Assembly: GCF_022829345.1 (NCBI RefSeq)
Contig: NZ_JAKSXV010000094.1
Coordinates: 27,446-91,445, forward strand
Length of the DNA: 64,000 nt
Origin: Methylobacterium sp. J-090
GTDB taxonomy: Bacteria > Pseudomonadota > Alphaproteobacteria > Rhizobiales > Beijerinckiaceae
Direction of reading: 5' to 3'
Shown: positions 44,385 through 52,043 of the stretch, in pieces
Numbering within the stretch: the stretch's first letter is position 1
Layout: every line of letters starts with the position of its first letter
Made by a program: the position numbers and the translations under genes
The notes under the pieces: model-generated
What the model saw: only the letters and a program-made list of their open reading frames with translations
What the model was told of the DNA's origin: nothing
Database searches by the model: none

Positions 44385-45566
44385 CTAGAAGTAGGACTTC
44401 AGGGTGCCACGGCGGCGCACGTCGAGGGTGGCGCAGTGGAACGAGCCACCGAACGGTCCGTAGGACAGGAACGGAGCCGGGATCGGGTCGAAGCCCCAAT
44501 CCTTGAGGGCCTTGATCAGGGTCGGCTGACTCTGGTCGACGACGATCTTCTTCTCGTCGATGGCGAGCACGTTGATCGAGGTCCAGGGCGAGCACATGGA
44601 GATCTTGCTCATGAAGCCCTCGACGGGGTCGGGGCGCGGGGCGATGAGCACGTCCCACTTCTTGAGCACGGCCGGCAGCTTCTCGACGTCGATGTAGTCC
44701 GGGTTCACCAGCACCTTGCCGGGCGCGAGCGGCATGAACGACGAGTCGATGTGCATCGGCTGCGGGCAGCGGCTCTCGATCTCGTGGATGCGGAAGCCGG
44801 GGCCGAGGTGGCGGCGCAGCCACTCGATGCCCATCAGGTTCGTCACGTTGGAGCGGGTGACGAAGAGGTCGCGGCCGCAGCGCACGAAGTCGGCGGCGTC
44901 GAACACCGGCTCGAACTCGTTGACGGTGAACTGCATCGGCTCACCGGCCTTCAGGTTCGGCACCCGGTAGTCGTAGTTGTAGAGCTCGTCGGTCAATTGC
45001 GGACGCGGAGCCGAGGTCCACCGCGCTCCATTGCGAAAATATTCCTTGAAGAGCGAGCGGTAGGCGTCGCCCTCGAAGTAGCGCGAGCGCCAGCACATGG
45101 GGCTCTCGATGATCTCGTCGCCGATGACGAGGTACGGGTCGCGCGGGCAGGCGACGCAGAAGCCGCGCGAGGACCATTTCGGCGCCCGGAACTTCTTCGA
45201 GAAATCGATGCTGTCGGGCCGGCGGATCTTCACGCCCTCGCCGGCGAGGATGGAGATGAAGTTGTCGAGCTCCTGCTGGGCGAGCTTCTTCATGAACTTC
45301 GGATACCGGAACCCGGACGCAAAGCGGTAGAACGGCTGGGCCGCACGCGGCAGGTTGAAGATCACGGTCAGATGGTGTGTCGGAATGGTCGCACCGTCGA
45401 GACTTCCGACGATGACCTCCTCCAGGGGGTCCCACTCGTTCCAGGCCATCACCGGCGAATGCGGCTTGGGCGTCCCCGGGGCGCCGAAACCGGCCGACGT
45501 CGTGCGGTCGCCACGCCCGTCCCGATCGACGGCCTCGCCCGCCGTGATGTGTGATTCGCGGTCCAT
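44385..45566 (-). CDS. Arginine-dependent amidinotransferase (AGAT-like), candidate hopanoid head-group modifying enzyme
   Basis: A 393-residue amidinotransferase related to L-arginine:glycine amidinotransferase and inosamine-phosphate amidinotransferases. Catalytic residues are all present: Asp226 in FDAADFVRCGRDLF, His272 and Asp274 in PQPMHIDSSFMPL, and the nucleophile Cys378 in GGSFHCATLDVRRRGTL. These enzymes transfer the amidino group of arginine to an amine, giving a guanidine and ornithine. It is divergent from hpnL and next to hpnI, hpnJ and hpnK, which make the amino-cyclitol ether head group of bacteriohopanetetrol. I infer that it makes the guanidine-substituted cyclitol ether reported in Methylobacterium; glycine as acceptor is the alternative. 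The first 38 residues are probably flexible. Confidence 0.85.
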   Translation of the reverse strand: MDRESHITAGEAVDRDGRGDRTTSAGFGAPGTPKPHSPVMAWNEWDPLEEVIVGSLDGATIPTHHLTVIFNLPRAAQPFYRFASGFRYPKFMKKLAQQELDNFISILAGEGVKIRRPDSIDFSKKFRAPKWSSRGFCVACPRDPYLVIGDEIIESPMCWRSRYFEGDAYRSLFKEYFRNGARWTSAPRPQLTDELYNYDYRVPNLKAGEPMQFTVNEFEPVFDAADFVRCGRDLFVTRSNVTNLMGIEWLRRHLGPGFRIHEIESRCPQPMHIDSSFMPLAPGKVLVNPDYIDVEKLPAVLKKWDVLIAPRPDPVEGFMSKISMCSPWTSINVLAIDEKKIVVDQSQPTLIKALKDWGFDPIPAPFLSYGPFGGSFHCATLDVRRRGTLKSYF

Positions 45567-45640
45567 GATCCGTACCCCTGTCGCGCGTCCTGCGGCTGCT
45601 TTTTTGGGGCTTCGCCCCTATGCCGCTTTGGCCCGCACTG

Positions 45641-45660
45641 TGTCTATCGGGTGATAGACA
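45641..45660. promoter_or_regulatory. Perfect 8-bp dyad between the amidinotransferase gene and hpnL, candidate operator
   Basis: TGTCTATC and GATAGACA are exact inverted repeats separated by GGGT. The site is 74 bases upstream of the amidinotransferase start and 115 bases upstream of hpnL, in the shared control region. Such a dyad is suited to a homodimeric repressor. The regulator is unknown. Confidence 0.5.
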
Positions 45661-45775
45661 ACGCTTCCCAAAGCTGCAACTTCCGATGACGTTCATCGCT
45701 TCCGGCGGTCTTCTGACCCGGAAACACGGCGGGATTTCAGCAGAGATCGGCCGAACCGACGTCCGAAAGGGGACC

Positions 45776-46876
45776 ATGAAGCGTTTGACGACATTGGCCC
45801 TGATCGCCGGTCTTTGCACGGTCGTCGGCCTGTTCCTGTCCTCGGGTCTCGAAGACGTTGCGGCCGCCGTGGTGAGCGCCGGATGGGGCGCCCTCGTCGT
45901 CGTGCTCGCGCGCGCCGTGGCCGTCGCCTGGGCGGGCCTGGGCTGGTTCGTGATCTTCCCGCGCTTCGAGCGCCCGTCCTTCCGTGACTGCGTGACGCTC
46001 CGGTTCGTCCGCGAGGGCATCAACACCCTGCTGCCCGTGGCCCAGGTCGGGGGTGATTTCGTCGCCGCGCGGCTCCTGACCAAGCGCGGCGTCTCAGGCG
46101 GCGTCGCCGGGGCCAGCATGTTCGTCGATCTGATGACCCAGGCGGTCACCCAGTTCCTGTTCACCGTGGCCGGCGTCGTGCTGCTCGCCTGGCTCGCCGG
46201 GGACGGCCCCATCGTGCGCACCGTGGCCGGCGGCCTCGCCGTCGCCGCGCCCGCGCTCGCCGCCTTCTACCTCATTCAGCGCCGCAGCGGCCACAAGGTA
46301 ATCCAGTCCCTGGTCAGCCGCTTCGCCGGCTCGCGCGAGTGGCGCGCGCTCGGCGCCATCGACGTGCTCTACGATGCCCTCAAGCGCCTCTACGGCCATC
46401 ACGGCCGGGTGCTCGGCGGCATCGGCATCCACCTCGTCGGCTGGCTCATCGGCACCATCGAGGTCTACGTCTGCCTGCACTTCATGGGCTACCCCGTGAG
46501 CTTCCTCGAGGCCCTCGTCATCGAGAGCCTGGCGCAGGCTGTGCGCGGCGCGGCCTTCGCCGTGCCCGGGGCGCTGGGCGCCCAGGAGGGCGGCCTCATC
46601 GCGCTCTGCGCCATCTTCGGCATCCCGGCCGAGGCGGCGCTCGCCCTCTCCCTCGTCAAGCGGCTGGCCGATCTCCTCGTCGGCGTCCCCGGGCTGCTCG
46701 CCTGGCACGCCCTCGAAGGCAAGGGTGGGCCGGCGCCCGAGAGCGGGGACGCGGTGGCGTCCCGTCACGCCCCGCCGCACGCGGCCCCCGTGGTCGTGCC
46801 CTATGGCAACGACCGCGGCACGACGCTCCTGCGCACCGTCGAGGGCGATCTGGGAGACCTGAAGAAGTGCGCCTGA
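45776..46876 (+). CDS. hpnL: Hopanoid-associated membrane protein HpnL
   Basis: A 366-residue polytopic protein of the lysylphosphatidylglycerol synthase-like transmembrane family, in the HpnL subgroup. It has about eight hydrophobic helices. Motifs include FVREGINTLLPVAQVGGDFVAA, split in the sequence around LLPVAQVGGDF, and AVRGAAFAVPGALGAQEGGL. The role is not settled; transport or flipping of hopanoids or lipids has been suggested. ATG 45776 follows GAAAGGGG. A longer in-frame start at 45620 is rejected. It overlaps hpnM by 10 bases, so the two are coupled. Confidence 0.9.
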   Translation: MKRLTTLALIAGLCTVVGLFLSSGLEDVAAAVVSAGWGALVVVLARAVAVAWAGLGWFVIFPRFERPSFRDCVTLRFVREGINTLLPVAQVGGDFVAARLLTKRGVSGGVAGASMFVDLMTQAVTQFLFTVAGVVLLAWLAGDGPIVRTVAGGLAVAAPALAAFYLIQRRSGHKVIQSLVSRFAGSREWRALGAIDVLYDALKRLYGHHGRVLGGIGIHLVGWLIGTIEVYVCLHFMGYPVSFLEALVIESLAQAVRGAAFAVPGALGAQEGGLIALCAIFGIPAEAALALSLVKRLADLLVGVPGLLAWHALEGKGGPAPESGDAVASRHAPPHAAPVVVPYGNDRGTTLLRTVEGDLGDLKKCA

Positions 46877-47478
46877 TCCCCATCCTCCGTGCGGGCCTCG
46901 TTGCCGGTCTGCTGGCGGCGGGCTGTCCCGCACGCGCCGCCGACGACCCGGCTGTCGGTACCGTGCGCACCCTGTACACGAGCTTCGAAGCCGCCCTGAA
47001 GGGTGGACCCGGCGATGCCCGCACCCGGGCCGCCGCCATCGGTCCGACCCTGAAGGAGACCATCGACTTTCCCGCCATGGTACGCGTCGCCGTCGGCCCG
47101 AAGTGGAAGGGGTTCACCCCCGAGCAGCAGGGCGCTCTCACCGAAGCGTTCGGTCAGTATTTCATCGCCACCTACGCGACCCGTCTCGCGCAGGCCGCCG
47201 GCGGCAAGTTCGACGTGAAGCCCCGGAGCGAGGCGCGCGGCGCGAACCGGCTCGTCCAGAGCGGAGCCGCCAACGCGGATGGCGAGTCCTCCCAGGTGGA
47301 TTACCTCGTCGGCCCCGGCAACCGCATTCAGGACGTCTATCTCAACGGCAACGTGAGCGAGGTCGCGGCCCTGCGCGGCAGCTTCGCGGACCCCCTCAAG
47401 GCGGCCGGCGCCGACGGGTTGCTGAAATTCCTGCGCGAACGCACGACCGGCATGCTCGCCGCCAAACCGGCGCCTTAG
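46867..47478 (+). CDS. hpnM: Hopanoid-associated periplasmic MlaC-like protein HpnM
   Basis: A 203-residue exported protein with an N-terminal signal peptide (AGLVAGLLAAGCPARAAD). The MlaC/toluene-tolerance Ttg2D domain covers the rest: TLKETIDFPAMVRVAVG, FTPEQQGALTEAFGQYFIATYA, and a C-terminal SFADPLKAAGADGLLKFLRE. MlaC proteins carry phospholipids across the periplasm; HpnM is thought to do similar work for hopanoids. GTG 46867 lies within the hpnL stop region, giving translational coupling. Confidence 0.9.
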   Translation: MRLIPILRAGLVAGLLAAGCPARAADDPAVGTVRTLYTSFEAALKGGPGDARTRAAAIGPTLKETIDFPAMVRVAVGPKWKGFTPEQQGALTEAFGQYFIATYATRLAQAAGGKFDVKPRSEARGANRLVQSGAANADGESSQVDYLVGPGNRIQDVYLNGNVSEVAALRGSFADPLKAAGADGLLKFLRERTTGMLAAKPAP

Positions 47479-47556
47479 AGTCCGGCCACAGCCGGACGAC
47501 CACAGACTTTCGCGCCGCTCCCCTCGCGGCACTCTCACGAGCCCCGTGACCGAGCG

Positions 47557-48744
47557 ATGCCCCCCATGGATCTGACCTGGCTCTCGCACCTGCTGCTGCT
47601 GCTCGCGTTGGCCGGGTGCGTCTACGGTCTGGCCGCCGCCGCCCTGGCCGGCCGGTTCGCCCGGCGCGTGGCGCCCGCCCTCGTGGGCGCGCCGCCCTCG
47701 GTGACCATCCTCAAACCGCTCTGCGGCATGGAGCCGAACCTCTACGAGAACCTCGAGACCTTCTGCCAGCAGGCCTATGCCGGCCCCGTCCAGGTGGTGT
47801 TCGGCGTCCAGAGCGCCGCGGACCCGGCGATTGCCGTGGTGCGCCGGCTCGCGCAAGCCTATCCGGCCCTCCGCCTGGATCTCGTCGTCGACGCGCGCCA
47901 GCACGGGTCCAACCGCAAGGTCTCGAACCTCATCAACATGTCGGGCCAGATCGTCCACGACGTGGTGGTGCTGGCCGACAGCGACATGGTGGTGAAACCC
48001 GATTACCTCACCCGCATCGTCGCGGAACTCGGCCAGCCCGGCATCAACGGCGTCACCTGCCTCTATCACGGCGTGCCGGCGCACCGGGGCATCTGGGCCC
48101 ACCTCTCGGCGCTCGCCATCGACGTGCAGTTCCTGCCCAACGTGGTGATGGGCACCTCCCTCGGACTGGCGAAGCCCTGCTTCGGTTCCACCATCGCCTT
48201 CACGGCGAAGGCGCTGGCCGAGATCGGCGGCTTCGAGGCGTTCCGGGACGACCTCGCCGACGACTACGCCATCGGCGAAGCCTTGCGGGCGGGCGGCGGC
48301 ATCGTCGCGATTCCGACCTTCACCATCGGCCATACCTGCGTCGACACCGATCTGGCCGGCCTGTGGAGCCACGAACTGCGCTGGAACCGCACCATCCGCA
48401 ACGTCGATCCGGCGGGTTATGCTGGCTCCATCGTCACCCACGCCTTCCCGCTGGCCCTCATCGGGGCCCTGATCCCAGGGGCCGGCGCCAATGCCCTGGC
48501 GGTGGCCGCCTTCGCCCTCGCCTGCCGCATCGTCCTGTGCGTGCGCCTGGAGCGGGCCTTCGGACTGGCAGCGCACCCGTATTGGCTGTTGCCGATTCGC
48601 GACATCCTCTCGTTCATGAACTTCTCCTGGAGCTTCGTGTCGGGTGCGGTGACATGGAAGGGCCACGATTATCGGGTGGTTGCGGATGGCACACTGATCC
48701 CCGAGCGAAGCCTCGGCCACGATGCTGGTGCATCCTCGCTCTGA
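47557..48744 (+). CDS. hpnI: Hopanoid glycosyltransferase HpnI
   Basis: A 395-residue membrane glycosyltransferase of the GT21 (ceramide glucosyltransferase-like) group. It adds N-acetylglucosamine to bacteriohopanetetrol in the known pathway. An N-terminal helix (about 8-30) is followed by VTILKPLCGMEPNLYENL, the DSD motif (141-143), CFGSTIAFTAKAL, DDYAIGEAL and the terminal-substrate motif ELRWNRT (the Q/R-x-x-R-W class). C-terminal helices anchor it in the membrane. It is followed by hpnJ and hpnK, the next enzymes for the cyclitol ether. Confidence 0.94.
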   Translation: MPPMDLTWLSHLLLLLALAGCVYGLAAAALAGRFARRVAPALVGAPPSVTILKPLCGMEPNLYENLETFCQQAYAGPVQVVFGVQSAADPAIAVVRRLAQAYPALRLDLVVDARQHGSNRKVSNLINMSGQIVHDVVVLADSDMVVKPDYLTRIVAELGQPGINGVTCLYHGVPAHRGIWAHLSALAIDVQFLPNVVMGTSLGLAKPCFGSTIAFTAKALAEIGGFEAFRDDLADDYAIGEALRAGGGIVAIPTFTIGHTCVDTDLAGLWSHELRWNRTIRNVDPAGYAGSIVTHAFPLALIGALIPGAGANALAVAAFALACRIVLCVRLERAFGLAAHPYWLLPIRDILSFMNFSWSFVSGAVTWKGHDYRVVADGTLIPERSLGHDAGASSL

Positions 48745-48801
48745 CCTTCGCTTCTAGCGTCCCGCCCGCCCCCTTTCCTTCTCGCTGAGGCCTTGAACCC
48801 C

Positions 48802-50235
48802 ATGCGCACCCTCTTCCTGCAGGCCCCCACCTTCGACGGCTTCGACGGCGGCGCCGGCTCCCGCTACCAGGCCAAGCGCGAGATCAAGTCGTTCTGGTAC
48901 CCGACCTGGCTTGCCCAGCCGGCCGCCCTGGTGCCGAACTCGAAGCTCATTGACGCCCCCCCGCACAACATCAAGCTCCCCGAGATCGTGGCCCAGGCCA
49001 ACGACTTCGACCTCGTGGTGCTCCACACCTCGGTCCCGTCGTTCAAGTCCGACGTGAAGACCGTCGAGGCGCTCAAGGCCGCCAACCCGAAGCTCATCGC
49101 CGGCCTCATCGGCGCCAAGGTCGCGGTCGATGCCGCCGGCGCCATGGCCCAGGCCCCGTGCATCGATTTCTGTGCCCGCAACGAATTCGACTTCACCGTC
49201 AAGGAAGTCGCCGACGGTACGCCGATGTCGGAGATCAAGGGCCTGTCCTACCGAGACGCCAACGGTGTCGTGATCCACAACGTCGATCGCGAGATCATGA
49301 CCGACATGGATCAGCTGCCGTTCGTCACGAGCGTGTACAAGCGCGACCTCCAGATGGAGAAGTACTTCATCGGGTACCTGAAGCACCCCTACATCTCGTT
49401 CTATTCCGGCCGTGGCTGCAAGAGCCGCTGCACCTTCTGCCTGTGGCCGCAGACGGTGGGCGGTCACACCTACCGCACCCGTTCGGTCGCCCACGTGATC
49501 GAGGAGATCAAGTACTGCCTGAAGGAGTTCCCGCAGACGAAGGAGTTCTTCTTCGACGACGACACCTTCACCGACAACCTGCCGCGTGCCGAGGAAATCG
49601 CCCGTGAGCTCGGCAAGCTCGGCGTCACCTGGTCGTGCAATGCCAAGGCCAACGTGCCGCGCGAGACCCTGAAGGTCTTGAAGGAGAACGGCCTGCGCCT
49701 GCTCCTCGTCGGCTACGAGTCCGGCAACCAGCAGATCCTGAACAACATCAAGAAGGGCATGCGCGTCGAGGTCGCCGAGAAATTTACCAAGGATTGCCAC
49801 GACCTCGGCATCGCCATCCACGGTACCTTCATCGTCGGCCTGCCCGGCGAGACCCGGGAGACGATCCAGGAGACGATCGCGTTCGCCAAACGCATCAACC
49901 CGCACACGATCCAGGCCTCGCTGGCCGCCCCCTACCCGGGCACCTTCCTCTACAAGCAGGCCGTGGAGAACGGCTGGCTCGACATCGCCAACGCCGAGCT
50001 CGTCGACGAGAACGGCGTGCAGATCGCGCCGCTGCACTATCCCCACCTGTCGCATTCCGAGATCTTCGCGGCCGTCGAGGAATTCTACCGGAAGTTCTAC
50101 TTCCGCGCCCCGAAGATCGCCTCCATCGTCTCCGAGATGGTGCGCTCGCCCGACATGATGAAGCGCCGCTTGCGCGAGGGCGTGGAGTTCTACCGCTTCC
50201 TCAAGGAGCGCCAGGGCACCGCTAAGGCCGCGTAA
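48802..50235 (+). CDS. hpnJ: Radical SAM/B12 enzyme HpnJ, cyclitol ether formation
   Basis: A 477-residue cobalamin-binding-type radical SAM protein. The N-terminus MRTLFLQAPTFDGFDGGAG is typical of HpnJ. The B12-like domain (about 1-150) precedes the cluster motif CKSRCTFC (Cys206, Cys210, Cys213). It converts the glucosamine head group to the five-membered amino-cyclitol ether. ATG 48802 is chosen over TTG 48793. A strong hairpin follows, and hpnK lies 177 bases further on. Confidence 0.94.
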   Translation: MRTLFLQAPTFDGFDGGAGSRYQAKREIKSFWYPTWLAQPAALVPNSKLIDAPPHNIKLPEIVAQANDFDLVVLHTSVPSFKSDVKTVEALKAANPKLIAGLIGAKVAVDAAGAMAQAPCIDFCARNEFDFTVKEVADGTPMSEIKGLSYRDANGVVIHNVDREIMTDMDQLPFVTSVYKRDLQMEKYFIGYLKHPYISFYSGRGCKSRCTFCLWPQTVGGHTYRTRSVAHVIEEIKYCLKEFPQTKEFFFDDDTFTDNLPRAEEIARELGKLGVTWSCNAKANVPRETLKVLKENGLRLLLVGYESGNQQILNNIKKGMRVEVAEKFTKDCHDLGIAIHGTFIVGLPGETRETIQETIAFAKRINPHTIQASLAAPYPGTFLYKQAVENGWLDIANAELVDENGVQIAPLHYPHLSHSEIFAAVEEFYRKFYFRAPKIASIVSEMVRSPDMMKRRLREGVEFYRFLKERQGTAKAA

Positions 50236-50257
50236 GCAGCTTCTCCATCGACAATCG

Positions 50258-50280
50258 CGGCCGGGCTCAAAGCCCGGCCG
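50258..50280 (+). terminator. Hairpin after hpnJ
   Basis: CGGCCGGGCT (50258-50267) pairs exactly with AGCCCGGCCG (50271-50280), loop CAA, followed by TTCG. It may end or attenuate transcription between hpnJ and hpnK. Confidence 0.65.
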
Positions 50281-50297
50281 TTCGCGTTCCGGGGTCT

Positions 50298-50388
50298 GGG
50301 GCCCGAGGCCCCGGCGGGTCGAGGGCGGAGCCCCGCTCTTCCTCCTTCCAGGGCTCTGCCCTGGACCCGCGAGAGGGCTTGCCCTCTC
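50298..50388. repeat. Cluster of three short perfect hairpins between hpnJ and hpnK
   Basis: GGGGCC/GGCCCC (50298-50312), TCCAGGGC/GCCCTGGA with loop TCT (50347-50365), and GAGAGGGC/GCCCTCTC with loop TT (50371-50388). The block looks like an interspersed palindromic intergenic element of the kind common in GC-rich alphaproteobacteria, and it splits the hpnIJ-K operon. Whether it is repeated elsewhere in the genome cannot be seen here. Confidence 0.6.
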
Positions 50389-50412
50389 GACACCCCGCCG
50401 TTGGGAGTTTTC

Positions 50413-51255
50413 GTGAAGCGTCTCGTCGTGACGGCCGACGATTTCGGCTTGAGCCTCGCGGTCAACGAGGCCGTCGAGCAGGCCCATCGCGAGGGCATCC
50501 TCACGGCCGCGAGCCTGATGGTCGGCGCGCCCGCCGCCGCCGACGCCGTGGCGCGCGCCCGGCGCCTGCCCTCGCTCCGGATCGGGCTGCACCTCGTCAT
50601 GGTCGAGGCGTGGCCGACCCTGCCACCCCTCGACCTCCCCGACCTCGTCGGGCCGGACGGCCTCATCCGTAGCGATATGGGCAAGCTCGGCCTCGACCTC
50701 GCTCTGAAGCCGGCGACCCGGCGCCAGCTCGCCGCCGAGATCACAGCCCAATTCGAGGCCTACCGCGCCACCGGACTGCCCCTGGACCACGTCAACGCCC
50801 ACAAGCATTTCCACGTCCACCCGCTCATCGCTGGCGCAGTGCTGAGCCTCGGCCGCCGCTACGGCATGCGGGCGATCCGCGTGCCGCGCGAGCCCCGCGC
50901 GGTGCTGCGCGCCGCGGAGCCGGAAACGAACCCGAAGCCGGCCCTCGACAGCGCACCCTGGGCGGCCCTGCTGGCCGTGCGCGCGCGCCAGGCCGGGCTC
51001 CTGATCCCCGACCGGACCCTGGGGCTCGCCTGGTCAGGCGCGATGACCCCGGCCCGCGTCGCCGCCCTCCTGGCCCATCTGCCGGATGGTCTCACGGAAC
51101 TCTACACCCACCCGGCCACCGGTGGCGGCTTCCCCGGCGAGGCTCCGGGCTACGCCTACGCGGCGGAGCGCGATGCCCTGATCGCGCCGACCTCCCTCGC
51201 GGCCCTGGCGGCATCCGGGGCGGTCCGCGGCGGGTTCTCGGATTTCACCCCGTAG
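50413..51255 (+). CDS. hpnK: Hopanoid-associated deacetylase HpnK (YdjC family)
   Basis: A 280-residue carbohydrate deacetylase removing the acetyl group of the GlcNAc-linked hopanoid so that HpnJ can act. The YdjC catalytic Asp pair is near the start (LVVTADDFGLSLAVNEAV), and the metal-binding His cluster is HVNAHKHFHVHP. Its end has ELYTHPATGGGFPGEAPGY. GTG 50413 has GGGAG five bases upstream. It is downstream of hpnJ but separated by a palindromic element. Confidence 0.92.
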   Translation: MKRLVVTADDFGLSLAVNEAVEQAHREGILTAASLMVGAPAAADAVARARRLPSLRIGLHLVMVEAWPTLPPLDLPDLVGPDGLIRSDMGKLGLDLALKPATRRQLAAEITAQFEAYRATGLPLDHVNAHKHFHVHPLIAGAVLSLGRRYGMRAIRVPREPRAVLRAAEPETNPKPALDSAPWAALLAVRARQAGLLIPDRTLGLAWSGAMTPARVAALLAHLPDGLTELYTHPATGGGFPGEAPGYAYAAERDALIAPTSLAALAASGAVRGGFSDFTP

Positions 51256-51261
51256 GCTGCC

Positions 51262-51651
51262 TCACGGGAAACGGGCGGCGAAGGGATGGTCGCGCAGGGC
51301 TTGGTCCACGGTGACGAGGTATCGTTTCTCGATCCGGCATTGCCCCAGCAGAAGCCGGTCGAAGGGGTCGCGCGTCGGAGGTTCAGGCGACACTTCCGCC
51401 ACCACGTGATGGTGTGTGATCAGTAGAATCATGAAGCCGGCGGCCTCGAAGAACGCCGCAAGGTGCGCAGGCGGAACTCCGGGCTCAAGCTTGCCCAATC
51501 GTGTCTTGATCGCGATTTCCCAAAGGCTCACGACACTTAACGCGACGTCATGCCCACCGCGCGCGAGGCCTGAGGCGATCGCCGGATAGATGCCATCCAG
51601 GCCGCCTCGCGACAGCCCGATCAAGACGTGCGTGTCGAGAAGCAGGCGCAC
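51262..51651 (-). CDS. vapC: PIN-domain toxin, VapC-like
   Basis: A 129-residue PIN-domain ribonuclease, the toxin of a type II toxin-antitoxin system. Acidic residues expected for Mg binding are Asp6 (LLLDTHVLI), the Glu in SLWEIAIKTRLGKL, and the Asp in PTRDPFDRLLLGQ. It lies three bases after its antitoxin gene. The pair sits between hpnK and hpnN on the minus strand, apparently an insertion into the hopanoid locus. Confidence 0.92.
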   Translation of the reverse strand: MRLLLDTHVLIGLSRGGLDGIYPAIASGLARGGHDVALSVVSLWEIAIKTRLGKLEPGVPPAHLAAFFEAAGFMILLITHHHVVAEVSPEPPTRDPFDRLLLGQCRIEKRYLVTVDQALRDHPFAARFP

Positions 51652-51654
51652 GGC

Positions 51655-51930
51655 TCAGGGCAGAGGTCGGAGCAAAAAATCCTCCGGCAACGGGGCGTCG
51701 AAATCCTCCGCCACATAGGGGAACGGATTACCGATCCCATTTGCACGAAGGTAGGCGTAGCCCGCTTCCCAGTTCAGACCACCATCCTGAGGCGGCTCGC
51801 TTCGCCGATGCGGAACGAGGTCGAGAACGGGCTTCCCGCCGCGGGTCAACACGATGGCCTCGCCACTCTCCGCGCGCTTGGCGAGGTCGGCAAGGATTGG
51901 TCCAGCTTCTTCGAGCAGAATCGTCGTCAT
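51655..51930 (-). CDS. Phd/YefM-type antitoxin
   Basis: A 91-residue protein. The N-terminal part MTTILLEEAGPILADLAKRA, then SGEAIVLTRGGKPVLDLVPH, is the prevent-host-death DNA-binding fold. The C-terminal part is acidic and hydrophobic, as needed to neutralise the PIN toxin. ATG 51930 is chosen; the long frame extension upstream overlaps hpnN. It precedes the toxin by three bases, so the two form an operon that probably represses itself. Confidence 0.85.
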   Translation of the reverse strand: MTTILLEEAGPILADLAKRAESGEAIVLTRGGKPVLDLVPHRRSEPPQDGGLNWEAGYAYLRANGIGNPFPYVAEDFDAPLPEDFLLRPLP

Positions 51931-51991
51931 GCGGAGAAATCTAGGCATACCCCGCGCGGGCGTCCACCGCCTCGATCCTTCATGACGCAGA

Positions 51992-52018
51992 ACGGGCGCG
52001 GATCCCATCCGCGCCCGT
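51992..52018 (-). terminator. Perfect 12-bp hairpin downstream of hpnN
   Basis: ACGGGCGCGGAT (51992-52003) pairs exactly with ATCCGCGCCCGT (52007-52018), loop CCC. It is 25 bases beyond the hpnN stop on the minus strand. It also precedes the antitoxin start and could insulate it from hpnN transcription. Confidence 0.7.
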
Positions 52019-52043
52019 CTTTCGTTCTCGAAGGAGGCTCGCC

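Noticed and set aside
45595..45618. T run plus GGGGC-TTC-GCCCC hairpin as a terminator
   Set aside because: On the plus strand the T run precedes the stem, and on the minus strand the stem is followed by A, so neither direction gives a terminator.
48754..50820. 688-codon minus-strand open frame
   Set aside because: Antisense to hpnJ and part of hpnK; no domain seen.
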